From CBDFGN01 sp965247065 (GTDB lineage Bacteria; Bacteroidota; Bacteroidia; Cytophagales; Cyclobacteriaceae): a DNA stretch of 64,000 nucleotides. The notes below the pieces were generated by a model. The model ran no database searches and was not told the origin of the DNA. It worked only from the letters and a program-made list of their open reading frames with translations. The translations under genes and the position numbers were made by a program. Where the stretch lies: contig CBDFGN010000006.1 of NCBI GenBank assembly GCA_965247065.1, positions 310,001 through 374,000 of the forward strand. Reading direction: 5' to 3'. This document shows positions 35,600 through 44,915 of this stretch, piece by piece. Each line of letters begins with the position of its first letter. Position 1 is the first letter of the stretch.

Positions 35600-36139
35600 A
35601 TGTTTAAATTTGACAAGGTTTTTACACATAAACGCAACCAAAGTTTTTTAGTTCCTGTGTTCCGGCCTCGGTTTGATGATATTTACATGCAATTGGCTGT
35701 AAATTTAGCTAAGAGGTCCCATTGTGTCAAGAGGCATGTGGGCGCGGTTTTGGCCAAGGACACCAGAATAATCTCAATAGGATATAATGGTCCGCCCTCT
35801 GGAACACATAACTGCGACGATGAATGGCCTGATTCCGGTTGCCCCAGAGATTCTAGAGGAGGGTGCTCGTTAGCTATCCACGCCGAGCAGAATGCGATCC
35901 TGTACGCTGTTAAGAATAATATGACTATAGAAGGCTCTACCCTTTACGTAACCCTTTCCCCATGCTTGGCCTGTGCCCGGATCGTCTATACCATGGGCAT
36001 CAGTTCGGTCGTCTATTTGAATTCATATGCCGAACACAAGGGCTTGGAGGCTGAGGAAGGAATCGATTTCTTGACAAAGTTTGGGGTGCTAACCTCAAAG
36101 TATGAGGGTGAATTGGAGAATATTGGAGAACTGCATTAA
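35600..36139 (+). CDS. dCMP deaminase family protein
   Basis: 179 residues. Zinc-binding deaminase motifs: HAEQNAI (H-A-E, near 94) and PCLACARIVY (P-C-x-x-C), plus CDDEWPDSGCPRDSRGG between, which is typical of dCMP/ComEB-type deaminases. Converts dCMP to dUMP for dTTP synthesis. The core starts at RPRFDDIYMQLA; the first ~23 residues from ATG 35600 are an extension and the start could be further in. Convergent with mog (17 bp between stops). Confidence 0.88.
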   Translation: MFKFDKVFTHKRNQSFLVPVFRPRFDDIYMQLAVNLAKRSHCVKRHVGAVLAKDTRIISIGYNGPPSGTHNCDDEWPDSGCPRDSRGGCSLAIHAEQNAILYAVKNNMTIEGSTLYVTLSPCLACARIVYTMGISSVVYLNSYAEHKGLEAEEGIDFLTKFGVLTSKYEGELENIGELH

Positions 36140-36156
36140 TTGAAGCGCACCTCTTC

Positions 36157-36699
36157 CTACTTCTTCGGACGAAAGGCTTGGATTGTCTTTGACTTCGTTT
36201 CCAGATAGGGGCCTCCAATCAGATCGACGCAGTAAGGAATAGCAGGGAATACAGCGTCGAGGCACTCTCGAATCGATTTGGGCTTTCCGGGCAAATTCAC
36301 AATCAGAGTTTGATTGCGAATTCCGGCAAGTTGACGGGACAAAATCGCCGTAGGCACGTATTTTAAACTTTCAGCGCGCATCAATTCACCGAATCCCGGC
36401 AAGATTTTGTGGCAGACCCTTTCAGTAGCCTCCGGGGTAATGTCGCGCACCGCGGGACCGGTGCCGCCGGTAGTAAGTATCAGACAACAGTTTGCCTGAT
36501 CAGCCATTTCTACCAGAGTGGTCTTGACCTTCTCTAAGTCATCAGGTATCACCCGATAATCACCTTTCCAGTTGGATTCTAGATAATCGGTCAAAGTTGC
36601 CTTGATGGCTGGGCCCGACTTATCATCATAAACCCCCTGGCTGGCTCGATCAGAAATGGTCAGTATGCCAATTCTGGCTTCAACCGAGATCTCACTCAC
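36157..36699 (-). CDS. mog: Molybdopterin adenylyltransferase (MogA/MoaB-type)
   Basis: 180 residues, GTG start overlapping the upstream stop by 4 bp. Motifs: IGILTISDRASQGVYDDKSG, LTTGGTGPAVRDITPEAT, GFGELMRAESLKY, LIVNLPGKPKSIRECLDAVF. Adenylates molybdopterin before Mo insertion, cytoplasm. It is the last gene of the minus-strand operon. No other moa/moe genes are in the window, so its association with BNR and peptidase genes looks incidental or reflects a Mo-dependent system elsewhere. Confidence 0.9.
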   Translation of the reverse strand: MSEISVEARIGILTISDRASQGVYDDKSGPAIKATLTDYLESNWKGDYRVIPDDLEKVKTTLVEMADQANCCLILTTGGTGPAVRDITPEATERVCHKILPGFGELMRAESLKYVPTAILSRQLAGIRNQTLIVNLPGKPKSIRECLDAVFPAIPYCVDLIGGPYLETKSKTIQAFRPKK

Positions 36700-37979
36700 T
36701 TGATTTCAATTAATGCGGTCCAAATACTCAATTCTTTACCCTCTGCCCGGGTCCAAATAGGGCGAACGGACCCATTGTACGCGCTGATGTTATTGTAATC
36801 ACCAAAGAAGATCTCGTCCGAAGGACTAAAGGGTGACTCAGAGATTCTTTGGTTTGAAAAGGTTTCCCCTCCGTCTTTCGACCAGGCCAGATATACGTCT
36901 GTCTGCGAATCCTGATAACTGCGCCGATCGTAGAAAACAATATAAATGTGCCCTGTGATCGGGTCCACAGACATCCAGGTAAAAAACTGATGGGTCGTGG
37001 TCTTGTCGTTATTAATTCTTAATAGAACGCTCCAGGTATTGCCCTCGTCTCGAGAATAGGATAGCCAGATATCGGTATCGTCTACCCCATTCCTTTGATC
37101 GGCCCAATTTACGTAAATACTTCCCCGGTAGGGGCTATAGCTGAGATCACAATCCGTAACTGGTATTCCGTTGGCTCTCCCTAAGTCCGGTATATCGATG
37201 TCCCATCCACCGGGCTGATTTGAGATTATAACGTCCCGGGCCTGCCATTTTTTCCCAAAATCGGGTGATTTATCAAAAAAGATCTTTTCGTTCAAGCTCC
37301 AGGCTACGTAGATCTGACCCTGGGGCCCAACAGTCGGCACGGCTCCCTCCGCTGTACCGTCATCATCGAGGCAATTTCCAGCGTACTGGTTAATCCTCAC
37401 CGGTCTGGCCCAGGTTTCACCTAAGTCATCGGATCGACTAAACAGGATCACGCTGCTATCCAGTGGTTCGATGCTCCCGTATTTATCGAATTCGGTCCAG
37501 GTCATGTAAATATTCTGATTTTCCGGGTCTACCACGGCCCATTCTTTGTCTTGTTGTTTATGGCCATTTAGTCCGGTGAAGCTCCCATTGCTCCAGGTTT
37601 TTCCCTGGTCCGAGGATTTTTGACACACCAGTCGATCCAGCCATTTTGAGCCCTTTCGCCCCTCGTCAGTTGGGTCCGCCAAATGGAAGTAGTAGAAGTT
37701 TCCCAGCGGATCACCTACAATGCAGGGATCTCCGTAAACCCCGTATTCAGATTCCAAGATGCCTTTTTGCCAATTCCGACCACCATCGGTTGAGCTGTAA
37801 ACTCGATTCAATACGGCGCCCGCGACCAGTATCCTGGGATCGGCCGGACTAATGGCAATTGTGGGTTCGCATGGTCCGAAGGCCCCGATATGATCGTCGA
37901 TCTTGACATTCTGGAAATCTGACTGCGCCCTGGCTGCGCTTAATATTACGATCAGGAACAGGAATAATGGCCTGGCCAT
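36696..37979 (-). CDS. Secreted BNR/Asp-box (sialidase-fold) protein
   Basis: 427 residues. Signal peptide ending AARAQ, then a six-bladed propeller with five clear Asp boxes: SSTDGGRNW, KSSDQGKTW, SRSDDLGETW, SYSRDEGNTW and WSKDGGETF. The usual sialidase Arg triad was not confirmed, so enzymatic activity is unproven. The ATG directly followed the TAA of the S46 peptidase before the IS982 insertion (reconstruction at the IS entry), so it used to be translationally coupled. It now lies just beyond the IS left end and must rely on a new or IS-borne promoter. Confidence 0.82.
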   Translation of the reverse strand: MARPLFLFLIVILSAARAQSDFQNVKIDDHIGAFGPCEPTIAISPADPRILVAGAVLNRVYSSTDGGRNWQKGILESEYGVYGDPCIVGDPLGNFYYFHLADPTDEGRKGSKWLDRLVCQKSSDQGKTWSNGSFTGLNGHKQQDKEWAVVDPENQNIYMTWTEFDKYGSIEPLDSSVILFSRSDDLGETWARPVRINQYAGNCLDDDGTAEGAVPTVGPQGQIYVAWSLNEKIFFDKSPDFGKKWQARDVIISNQPGGWDIDIPDLGRANGIPVTDCDLSYSPYRGSIYVNWADQRNGVDDTDIWLSYSRDEGNTWSVLLRINNDKTTTHQFFTWMSVDPITGHIYIVFYDRRSYQDSQTDVYLAWSKDGGETFSNQRISESPFSPSDEIFFGDYNNISAYNGSVRPIWTRAEGKELSIWTALIEIK

Positions 37980-38020
37980 TTATTTGAGCAAATTGTGACC
38001 CATCGGATTGTCCTTAATTA

Positions 38021-39051
38021 ACGTGAGTTCGATATAAAATAGAGTAGTTTATTGATAGAAAAAAGGCAGAAAATTAGTATATTAAGTCATTGACAATCAA
38101 CAAAATAACTAATATTTCTACCTATGTTAACTGCTACTAAAATTACTGAAATTTTTTGTTCCATTGACGATTTTTGTCTGGATTTTGTCCCAAAATTGGA
38201 AAAAAGATTGCTGGGAAGTAAAAAGCGCAACAAACCTGGTAAGCTTTCTTTATCCGAAGTAATGACTATACAGGTCTTGTTCCAGATCTCAGGATATCGA
38301 AATTTCAAGACCTTTTACAACACATACGTTTGTGGCCACTTGCGCTCCTTCTTTCCTGATGTGGTAAGCTATAACCGAATGGTAGAACTTTGTAGTGGAA
38401 GTCTTCTGCCAATGGCTATTTATCTGAAAACACAAGGGACTGGACAGTGTACAGGTATAAGTTTTATAGACAGCACTCCGTTAAGGGTCTGTCATAACAG
38501 ACGGATCCATAACCATAAAGTATTTGAAGGGTTAGCTAAAAGAGGCCATTGTTCCATCGGATGGTTCTACGGGTTTAAGCTCCATCTTATCACTGCTGAT
38601 ACGGGTGAAATCATCGATTTTATGCTCACACCGGGCAATGTGGATGACAGAAAGCCTCTTAAAATTGAACGGTTTATTAAGAAATTATTCGGAAAGCTCT
38701 TTGGTGATAAAGGCTACATCAGTAAGGAACTTTTTAAAAATCTGTTCTTCCGCGGAGTCCATCTGATAACCAAACTCAAACGCAATATGAAGTCCTCATC
38801 CTTAACCCCCATCATGGATGCTATAATGCTCCGTAAAAGGGCTATTTGTGAGACTATCATTGATCAACTTAAAAACATCTTCCAGATTGAACACTCCAGG
38901 CACAGGAGCCCAACTAATTTCCTTACCAACCTTTTCTCGGCTTTAATCGCTTACAACTTTTGCGAAAAAAAGCCCTCAATCAAATTGAACTACCAGGACA
39001 CCGGTCAACTCTTTCTCGCTCTTTAATCATTCCTTATTGTCGAACTCACGT
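38021..39051 (+). mobile_element. IS982-family insertion sequence, complete
   Basis: 1,031 bp bounded by inverted ends ACGTGAGTTCGA (38021-38032) and TCGAACTCACGT (39040-39051), flanked by a 6-bp direct target duplication TAATTA (38015-38020 and 39052-39057). It contains one transposase gene. It inserted into the last codons of the minus-strand S46 peptidase gene. Removing the element and one TAATTA rebuilds that gene's end as MTLIKDNPMGHNLLK followed by TAA and immediately the ATG of the BNR gene. Intact frame and intact ends suggest a recent, possibly active, insertion. Confidence 0.93.
38124..39026 (+). CDS. IS982-family transposase
   Basis: 300 residues, full length. DDE catalytic residues in FIDSTPLRVCHN (Asp), GDKGYISKELF (Asp) and RAICETIIDQLKNIF (Glu), and the IS982 signatures GWFYGFKLHL and HSRHRSPTNFLTNLFSALIA. 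Start ATG lies about 100 bp inside the left end. No frameshift. It is transcribed opposite to the operon it interrupts. Confidence 0.93.
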   Translation: MLTATKITEIFCSIDDFCLDFVPKLEKRLLGSKKRNKPGKLSLSEVMTIQVLFQISGYRNFKTFYNTYVCGHLRSFFPDVVSYNRMVELCSGSLLPMAIYLKTQGTGQCTGISFIDSTPLRVCHNRRIHNHKVFEGLAKRGHCSIGWFYGFKLHLITADTGEIIDFMLTPGNVDDRKPLKIERFIKKLFGKLFGDKGYISKELFKNLFFRGVHLITKLKRNMKSSSLTPIMDAIMLRKRAICETIIDQLKNIFQIEHSRHRSPTNFLTNLFSALIAYNFCEKKPSIKLNYQDTGQLFLAL

Positions 39052-41203
39052 TAATTAATGTCATCTCCTCCACCAGATGACCTGCGCCCGCAAGTTTATC
39101 CACAATAAACAGAACATACCTTATGTCAACTGAAATGCATCTTTGGAGGGTCGGCTCAAAGGCAATGTCGCCGCTCATGGCTTCCCAATTGCCGTCGAAG
39201 GCGATGCCAACGAGTTCACCATTTCCATTGATAACCGGGCTACCAGAGTTACCTCCCGTAATGTCATTGTTGGAAATAAAACCAACCACCAGTTTACCGT
39301 CCTGACCATATTTTCCAAAATCTGCCTTACCGATCAGATGGATCAGATCAGAGGGCACAATGAATTCAGGATCATCCGGGTTTTCCTTTTGAATTATGCC
39401 GTTGGCCGTCGTCATGAAATGATACGTGACTCCGTCTTTTGGGCTGTAGTCTAATATCTGACCGTAGCTCAGTCGCATAGTTGAATTCGCATCGGGATAG
39501 TAGGTTTTCTGTGGAGTCATTTTCCTCAAACCATCGATAAAAAGGCGGTTTCCTTGCTTAATTTGGCTACGAGCCTGGTTAATCTCGGGTTTAACGTTTT
39601 GATTGTAATGATCCATGATCGAGGTACTGGTGCTATATGCGGGATCTTTTTGAATGGTTTTCAGATTGGGACTGGATAGGAAGGCCAGGTATTTTTGCTC
39701 CGTAGAAAATATCGAGTTTTGGAAAATGTTCGCGATAAATCTATCGGTATCACCCTTATATTTCTTTGCGACCATCTTGAAGACTTCAGGGTGATCTCCA
39801 GGTTTTACGTTGCGGTAATACATTCCGATCAGGGCCGCGGTTACTTTTTGGTCTGTTGGAGTATGGTAGTTTTTGAAATGGCCCCGGACTCCAGCTCTTA
39901 ACCCATCAACAATTTCTGACAGGGCAGATTCATCACCTTCCTCCAGGGCCGCTTCGAGGGCTCTATGCCGGTACGAGAATGGCAGTATCTCGGACCCAAA
40001 AACCGCCTCTTGAAGATGCAACCGGGTGACGTTTGGATTTCTGTAGGCCTTGTAACCATCCTCAATCATTGACAGCGCTTGTCCATAGAGTTGTTTCCTT
40101 TCGGAGTCAGCTGAATACCAGGCTCGGAAATTGTCCTCTATTTCTTTCTTTTGGTCCAAAACCTTCAGCCTCTTTAGTCCTTGGGATTGGCCAATGAAGT
40201 ATTTCCAATAATTGCTAACCCTGGCGTATTTAGAAGCATATTGCAGGCGTATCCCGGGGCTTTGGTCCATATCCTGCTTTAGTAATTTAAGCCTTTTGTC
40301 TCTCAGGGAGACTCGTGTCGGATTCACCTGGTCAAGAGCTAGTTCAACCCCATAGGAGGTCAGGTACCGGTCCGTCGATCCAGGATAACCCATAACCATG
40401 GTGTAATCTCCGGGTTTGACACCGTTTAGAGAAATCGGTAAATGATGCTTGGGCTCCAGCGGAATGTTGTCCTTAGAGTAAGCAGCTGGTTCGCCGTCGG
40501 TACCAGTGTAGATTCTGAGCATTGAGAAATCTCCGGTGTGCCGGGGCCACATCCAGTTGTCCGTGTCGCCGCCAAACTTTCCGATCGATTCCGGCGGAGC
40601 TCCAACCAACCTTACGTCGAGGTAGGTTTTCGACACAAATAGATAATACTCATTGCCATGAAAGAATTCCTTAACGACCGCTTCAAATCGGCCATCCTGG
40701 CTGGCTTCAGTGCTTATAGCGTTGCCGATTTTGGCCACTGCGGGTCCTCTGTCTTCTTCGGACATGTCATGGGTCAACTGGGATAACACCCGATCGGTCA
40801 CGTCTTCGATTCGAATAAGAAATGTTGCCGTCAGACCCTCGTTAGGCAGTTCCTGGTCCTTATCCATGGCCCAGAATCCATCGTTTAAGAAATCCCTCTC
40901 CACCGTGCTATGGGTTTGCAACAAGTCGTAAGCACAATGATGATTAGTGAGCAACAGCCCCTGCGAAGAAACGACTTCTGCCGTGCAGAATCCTCTACCC
41001 AAGCGAACGATCGCATCCTTGAGACTAGAATTGTTGACGTCGTAGATCTCCCGAACGGAGAGATGGAGCCCTTTTGATTGCATGTCCTGGTAATTGAGTC
41101 TGTCAATAAGCAGAGGCAACCACATACCTTCGTCGGCTCTGGTAGATCGGATCTGCAACAGAAACAAAGACAGAAGTAAGATTCTTAGAAATTGCTTTTT
41201 CAT
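39023..41203 (-). CDS. S46 family dipeptidyl peptidase (DPP7-like), C-terminus altered by IS982
   Basis: 726 residues. Signal peptide (ends STRADEGMW), catalytic His in VSSQGLLLTNHHCAYDLL, catalytic Ser653 in TGGNSGSPV. The residue 18 after Ser is Gly671 (FDGNWEAMSG); in characterised enzymes Gly here goes with DPP7 (hydrophobic P1) and Arg with DPP11 (acidic P1). Releases dipeptides in the periplasm. The last nine residues (NVSSTIRND) come from the IS982 end and target copy; the rebuilt ancestral end was 11 residues of different sequence (KDNPMGHNLLK). The catalytic part is untouched, so activity may survive. Confidence 0.92.
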   Translation of the reverse strand: MKKQFLRILLLSLFLLQIRSTRADEGMWLPLLIDRLNYQDMQSKGLHLSVREIYDVNNSSLKDAIVRLGRGFCTAEVVSSQGLLLTNHHCAYDLLQTHSTVERDFLNDGFWAMDKDQELPNEGLTATFLIRIEDVTDRVLSQLTHDMSEEDRGPAVAKIGNAISTEASQDGRFEAVVKEFFHGNEYYLFVSKTYLDVRLVGAPPESIGKFGGDTDNWMWPRHTGDFSMLRIYTGTDGEPAAYSKDNIPLEPKHHLPISLNGVKPGDYTMVMGYPGSTDRYLTSYGVELALDQVNPTRVSLRDKRLKLLKQDMDQSPGIRLQYASKYARVSNYWKYFIGQSQGLKRLKVLDQKKEIEDNFRAWYSADSERKQLYGQALSMIEDGYKAYRNPNVTRLHLQEAVFGSEILPFSYRHRALEAALEEGDESALSEIVDGLRAGVRGHFKNYHTPTDQKVTAALIGMYYRNVKPGDHPEVFKMVAKKYKGDTDRFIANIFQNSIFSTEQKYLAFLSSPNLKTIQKDPAYSTSTSIMDHYNQNVKPEINQARSQIKQGNRLFIDGLRKMTPQKTYYPDANSTMRLSYGQILDYSPKDGVTYHFMTTANGIIQKENPDDPEFIVPSDLIHLIGKADFGKYGQDGKLVVGFISNNDITGGNSGSPVINGNGELVGIAFDGNWEAMSGDIAFEPTLQRCISVDIRYVLFIVDKLAGAGHLVEEMTLINVSSTIRND

Positions 41204-41225
41204 GACTTCAGTTCAATATGTTGTT

Positions 41226-41579
41226 TTATTTGGGATATTTTCTTTCCAGAACCAGCAGGGTCAATGGGGTTGCCCAGTTGGCACTTCTCTCTATAAACTC
41301 CAAAAATGACTCCCCGGTTGCCGGCCTAACGGCCGCGGTTAGAAATGCCCAGGTAACGGCGTAAATCAGAACTGGCTTCATAGGACGGATCAACACGCTG
41401 ACGGCAATCAGAACATCTATTCCGCCAATTATTAAGATCAGTATTTTGTTGATTTCGTCCGAAAGGCCCAAAATCTCCAGGTATCTAAACCAAGATTCCC
41501 GTTGGCCCAGCGCGTAGATCCCATGACCCAGGAAAGTCCCAAATATACCGACTCGCAAAATCCATTTTACGGTCTTCAA
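41226..41579 (-). CDS. Small four-helix membrane protein (DoxX-like)
   Basis: 117 residues with about four hydrophobic segments; GIFGTFLGHGIYALG near 12 and IGGIDVLIAVSVLIRP near 50 recall the DoxX/DoxX-like group. Inner membrane. It starts 1 bp after the stop of the upstream phosphatase gene and precedes the S46 gene by 22 bp, so it is inside the minus-strand operon. Role unknown. Confidence 0.7.
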   Translation of the reverse strand: MKTVKWILRVGIFGTFLGHGIYALGQRESWFRYLEILGLSDEINKILILIIGGIDVLIAVSVLIRPMKPVLIYAVTWAFLTAAVRPATGESFLEFIERSANWATPLTLLVLERKYPK

Positions 41580-41580
41580 T

Positions 41581-43488
41581 CTAGTGTAATTTTAGCTTGT
41601 CTACCTCCTCAAGGGTATCTGGATTCAAAACCTCCATTTCAATTTGTTGGCCAATTACGCGAAAAAATACCAAGGCATTTTGAGTGGTAAATCCAGTTAC
41701 AAAAGGAGTCCACGGTGTTTGTTCCTGGGCGTAATAGGGGGCGCCAGCGGCACCGTTGTTTATCTGGTAAATAGTTCTGGTCAGTGTAATCTTATCCATT
41801 TGATAGTCGTCCGGATAGATATTGGTGTCCGGACCAATTTCAGTCTTGGCGTAGTTATGCTCGTCACCCGTTAATATTGCGCGCACCTTGTCTGATTTAT
41901 TCACCAGGATTTCGAGCAATTGGTCCCTACGCTCAATAATTCCTTTCTCCAGCGGCTGATCGCCCACATATGGCCGGTATTCATTGTTTCCACTATACCA
42001 CATGTCATCCTGAGTGTGTCCACCATTGGGAAAGAAGGGGGTGTGCAGGGTAAGAAAAATGTGGTCAATGTTGTTATCCTGTTCCAGTGCTTGAATAGTA
42101 TTTTCCAACCAGGTCAGTTGCTGGTCCATGATATATCCATGAAGGCCGCCACCGACCATGGGAATTGCTCCGGAATAAGGAGCAAACCAGTAATTAGAGT
42201 TAAGCACCACCACAGCAACATTGTCATAGCTGTAGAAATACACGTTCTCACGGTACGGTGGAAAATCGAGGCTCTTCGTGCTCGGATCATAAACCGCACC
42301 GTTCTCACTATCCGGCCCGTTTTCAGGGTTTACAAAATTTGCGGCGAAGATAGCTTCTCCGGATTCGGTTGCGTAAGGGAATTTATCCACCTGGACTGCA
42401 GTCCTCTTAGCCGAATCCAAGAAGAAGTGGTTCAACGACTCATGGTTGCCCATGGCCGTATAAACCGGAAAATAGTGGGCCCAAGGTTGGATGGCACGTT
42501 TCCAGTTGGCATACTGCAATTTGGTTTCCCCAATGTCCTGCAAATAGCCATTTATTAGGTCTCCTGAGAACTGCATAAATTCAACGCTCCTGAACTTGTT
42601 CAGGGCCATTATTTTTTTCATTATGTATGCATTGGCCCCATGAATATCCCTCTCGCCTCCCCCCAGGCCACTTCTGGAATCGCTTGCATATGAAAAGACG
42701 AATTCCCCACGAGTTCCGGGATTTGGTGCGGTCTTGAAGGAATACTGGACTGAGTTGGAACCATAAATGACCCTATAATCGTATTCGGTAGCGGCGCTAA
42801 GGTCGGTGACTGTAATTTCATGATGAGTTCCTGCCTCGGCTGACTTATACCGCTTATCATTCACTTCAATTTCAGGTTGCGATTTTTGATTGGTCTCGAA
42901 AGAAATAACTACCTGGTCAGGAGTGACACGATTTATAAAAGGCCCTTCTACGATAGTCACATCAACCTTGAATGGTCCGGTTCCCTTAAAAGTTACAATC
43001 CCGTCATAAAGCATGAATCCGTCTGCGGTCACAATTCGATATCCGATAGATCCTTGTCCTTTGCGCTCCCAGTCGATCATGTCATACCGCCCCTTCATCA
43101 CATCTTTTATGTTGATAGATGCTTTTCCGTCCATAATGTCGATGGTCTGTGGATAGTAGATAGGTGTAGGATGTTCGGAATCACCGTAGGGAATGAAACC
43201 GTAGTACATGATCCCTCTGAATCCGGATAATTTGAAGTCAAAATAGATACCGGATCGGGTTCCACGGGGGTTGCCTATCATGTTCTCCAGATTCAGCGCC
43301 GAAATCCTTTGAGATTGATATATTCGCCTACCATCAACCTCCACATAGAATCTGGATCCATCAGATTTTATGTTCGAATGAACGGCGGGCACGCGCCCTC
43401 TTTTTTGGGCTAGGGTATAGATGGAGGTTAAGCCGCATACGCATGCGCAGAATAGTAGTTTGAAGTAATATTTACTTAGTTTCTTCAA
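41581..43488 (-). CDS. Secreted purple-acid-phosphatase-like metallophosphoesterase
   Basis: 635 residues. Signal peptide ends LAQ. About 25-200 are beta-domains, the last fibronectin-III-like (TDLSAATEYDYRVIYGSNSV). The metallophosphoesterase domain follows: SYASDSRSG, FMQFSGDLING, YTAMGNHESLNHF, LTLHTPFFPNG, LTGDEHNYAK, matching the D...GD...GNHE...H...GH-type metal ligands with GDEHN in the last position. Extracytoplasmic phosphatase or diesterase. First gene of the minus-strand operon through DoxX-like, S46, BNR and mog. Confidence 0.85.
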   Translation of the reverse strand: MKKLSKYYFKLLFCACVCGLTSIYTLAQKRGRVPAVHSNIKSDGSRFYVEVDGRRIYQSQRISALNLENMIGNPRGTRSGIYFDFKLSGFRGIMYYGFIPYGDSEHPTPIYYPQTIDIMDGKASINIKDVMKGRYDMIDWERKGQGSIGYRIVTADGFMLYDGIVTFKGTGPFKVDVTIVEGPFINRVTPDQVVISFETNQKSQPEIEVNDKRYKSAEAGTHHEITVTDLSAATEYDYRVIYGSNSVQYSFKTAPNPGTRGEFVFSYASDSRSGLGGGERDIHGANAYIMKKIMALNKFRSVEFMQFSGDLINGYLQDIGETKLQYANWKRAIQPWAHYFPVYTAMGNHESLNHFFLDSAKRTAVQVDKFPYATESGEAIFAANFVNPENGPDSENGAVYDPSTKSLDFPPYRENVYFYSYDNVAVVVLNSNYWFAPYSGAIPMVGGGLHGYIMDQQLTWLENTIQALEQDNNIDHIFLTLHTPFFPNGGHTQDDMWYSGNNEYRPYVGDQPLEKGIIERRDQLLEILVNKSDKVRAILTGDEHNYAKTEIGPDTNIYPDDYQMDKITLTRTIYQINNGAAGAPYYAQEQTPWTPFVTGFTTQNALVFFRVIGQQIEMEVLNPDTLEEVDKLKLH

Positions 43489-43650
43489 AGCCTTCGATCA
43501 AAATTGGTTTTGCATATAAAAAAAACTAAACTTCAGTTCACATCGAATCGGAAGTACAGCTTGCACAAATTGAGCCATATTCGATCAATTATCCGATCCA
43601 ATGAATCTAAGATCCCAAATTAGGGGTTTAGCTGGAATCAATGACAATTC

Positions 43651-44232
43651 TTACTCCACCGCAAAGTTAAAAGTTATCTCAATTTTGGTTTCACCTGGTG
43701 CTGTTGCACCGTCCTCTATTTCAAATCCGCTAACCTTGGTGGCGGTTCCGTCTTCTTGCTTGCGCTGTTCTTTCACGGTAATGGTTACGGTGCCGGATCC
43801 CGCTCCTTGCACAGTTGCGCGAGTGTCAATCCCAACTGGAAGTGCATTGACATCGGAATCCGCATAGTTCCAGTCAACAATAGTCGGTTGGGTAACCGCG
43901 TTGTAGAAGATTTGCCATTCATCGCTCTCCGATCTTATTTGGCCGGTTAAATCAATAGGGCTAATGCCAATCTCACTCTGCATGAGCAGCTCAACATCGT
44001 ATAAGGTGATTTTGTCGAGAACAATATCGTTCTTGGAGACAACGCTTTGATCAAGGGCGTCCCCTCTGTAGGTGAACCTCAGAGTTTCAGTTCCTTCTCC
44101 TGAGATTGGAGTAAACACCAGAACCAATTGGGTGACCACCTGGGGAGCACCGTCGTCGCTGCCACAGTTTGTCAAAAACATTGGCCCTACCAATATGGCT
44201 GCCAGCGCCCAAAAGCGTAACAATCTCTTCAT
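43651..44232 (-). CDS. Lipoprotein of the TonB-receptor operon (paralogue 1)
   Basis: 193 residues from ATG 44232 (MKRLLRFWALAAILVG), which gives a lipobox FLTNC; an ATG further upstream would add an unlikely N-terminal extension. The mature part starts VVTQLVLVFTPISGEGTETL, then VSKNDIVLDKITLYDVELLM, ending in a strand-rich KIEITFNFAVE. It shares layout with the next lipoprotein: opening strand ...TLTFTP, a 'bilayer' of beta repeats and the same last strand. Probably outer-membrane lipoprotein working with the TonB receptor. No defined function. Confidence 0.75.
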   Translation of the reverse strand: MKRLLRFWALAAILVGPMFLTNCGSDDGAPQVVTQLVLVFTPISGEGTETLRFTYRGDALDQSVVSKNDIVLDKITLYDVELLMQSEIGISPIDLTGQIRSESDEWQIFYNAVTQPTIVDWNYADSDVNALPVGIDTRATVQGAGSGTVTITVKEQRKQEDGTATKVSGFEIEDGATAPGETKIEITFNFAVE

Positions 44233-44316
44233 TTCTTCGTCGTTTGGATTCCGCAAAGCTAACAAAAAATGGAGTGGTTTGGTCCTTTGGAATGCCAAAA
44301 CCCTTCGGGACTGTCG

Positions 44317-44904
44317 CTACTGTATATCCAGGTCGAACGTTACCTCAACATCGGTATTTCCATCACCAAGTCCCGTAGAACTTGATTTGATTCCGGGGTG
44401 GTGCTTTAAAGTCACCGTAAAGGTACCGGAACCTGCGATTTGAGTAGTGACTTGGTTAATCAAGCCTAACGGATTTCCGTTTACATCCTGGTCATCGTAT
44501 TGGTGTTGGATCAATCCGCTGCCGAAGGCCGAACCTGTGTAGAAAATTTGATGGTCCACCCCTTCCGCTCTTATTTCTACCGTGATATCGACGTGAGGAG
44601 TTTGTGATTCGTTCAGGAAATCTACCGTAAGTGCGTAGAATGACCCATTTTCAAGCAGAATGTCCTCAACCGGGGCAGGAGGATTCCCACCAGGACCATC
44701 AAGGTCCTTCCATGAGGCACTTACCGGGCCAGATCCTCCTTGAATAGGAGTGAAAGTCAAGGTGACGGTGGTTATCAACTCTTCCTCGTTTGAAGCAGAA
44801 GGATTTTCGACTCCATCGCTGCAGCCCATAAACATCACTAGCGACATCAACGGTCTGAAGAATATGAACTTGCCTGGTTTATAGTCGTTAACTAGAGTTT
44901 TCAT
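44317..44904 (-). CDS. Lipoprotein of the TonB-receptor operon (paralogue 2)
   Basis: 195 residues with lipobox VMFMGC. Mature part: ELITTVTLTFTPIQGGSGPV, WKDLDGPGGNPPAP, YALTVDFLNESQTPHVDITV, EGVDHQIFYTG, DDQDVNGNPLGLINQVTTQI, HHPGIKSS, DVEVTFDLDIQ. This pattern is widespread in Bacteroidota beside TonB-dependent receptors and is thought of as a secreted binding-type lipoprotein. Its paralogue follows downstream. It starts 11 bp after the receptor stop, so the three are one operon. Confidence 0.75.
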   Translation of the reverse strand: MKTLVNDYKPGKFIFFRPLMSLVMFMGCSDGVENPSASNEEELITTVTLTFTPIQGGSGPVSASWKDLDGPGGNPPAPVEDILLENGSFYALTVDFLNESQTPHVDITVEIRAEGVDHQIFYTGSAFGSGLIQHQYDDQDVNGNPLGLINQVTTQIAGSGTFTVTLKHHPGIKSSSTGLGDGNTDVEVTFDLDIQ

Positions 44905-44915
44905 TTCCAGGTGAT

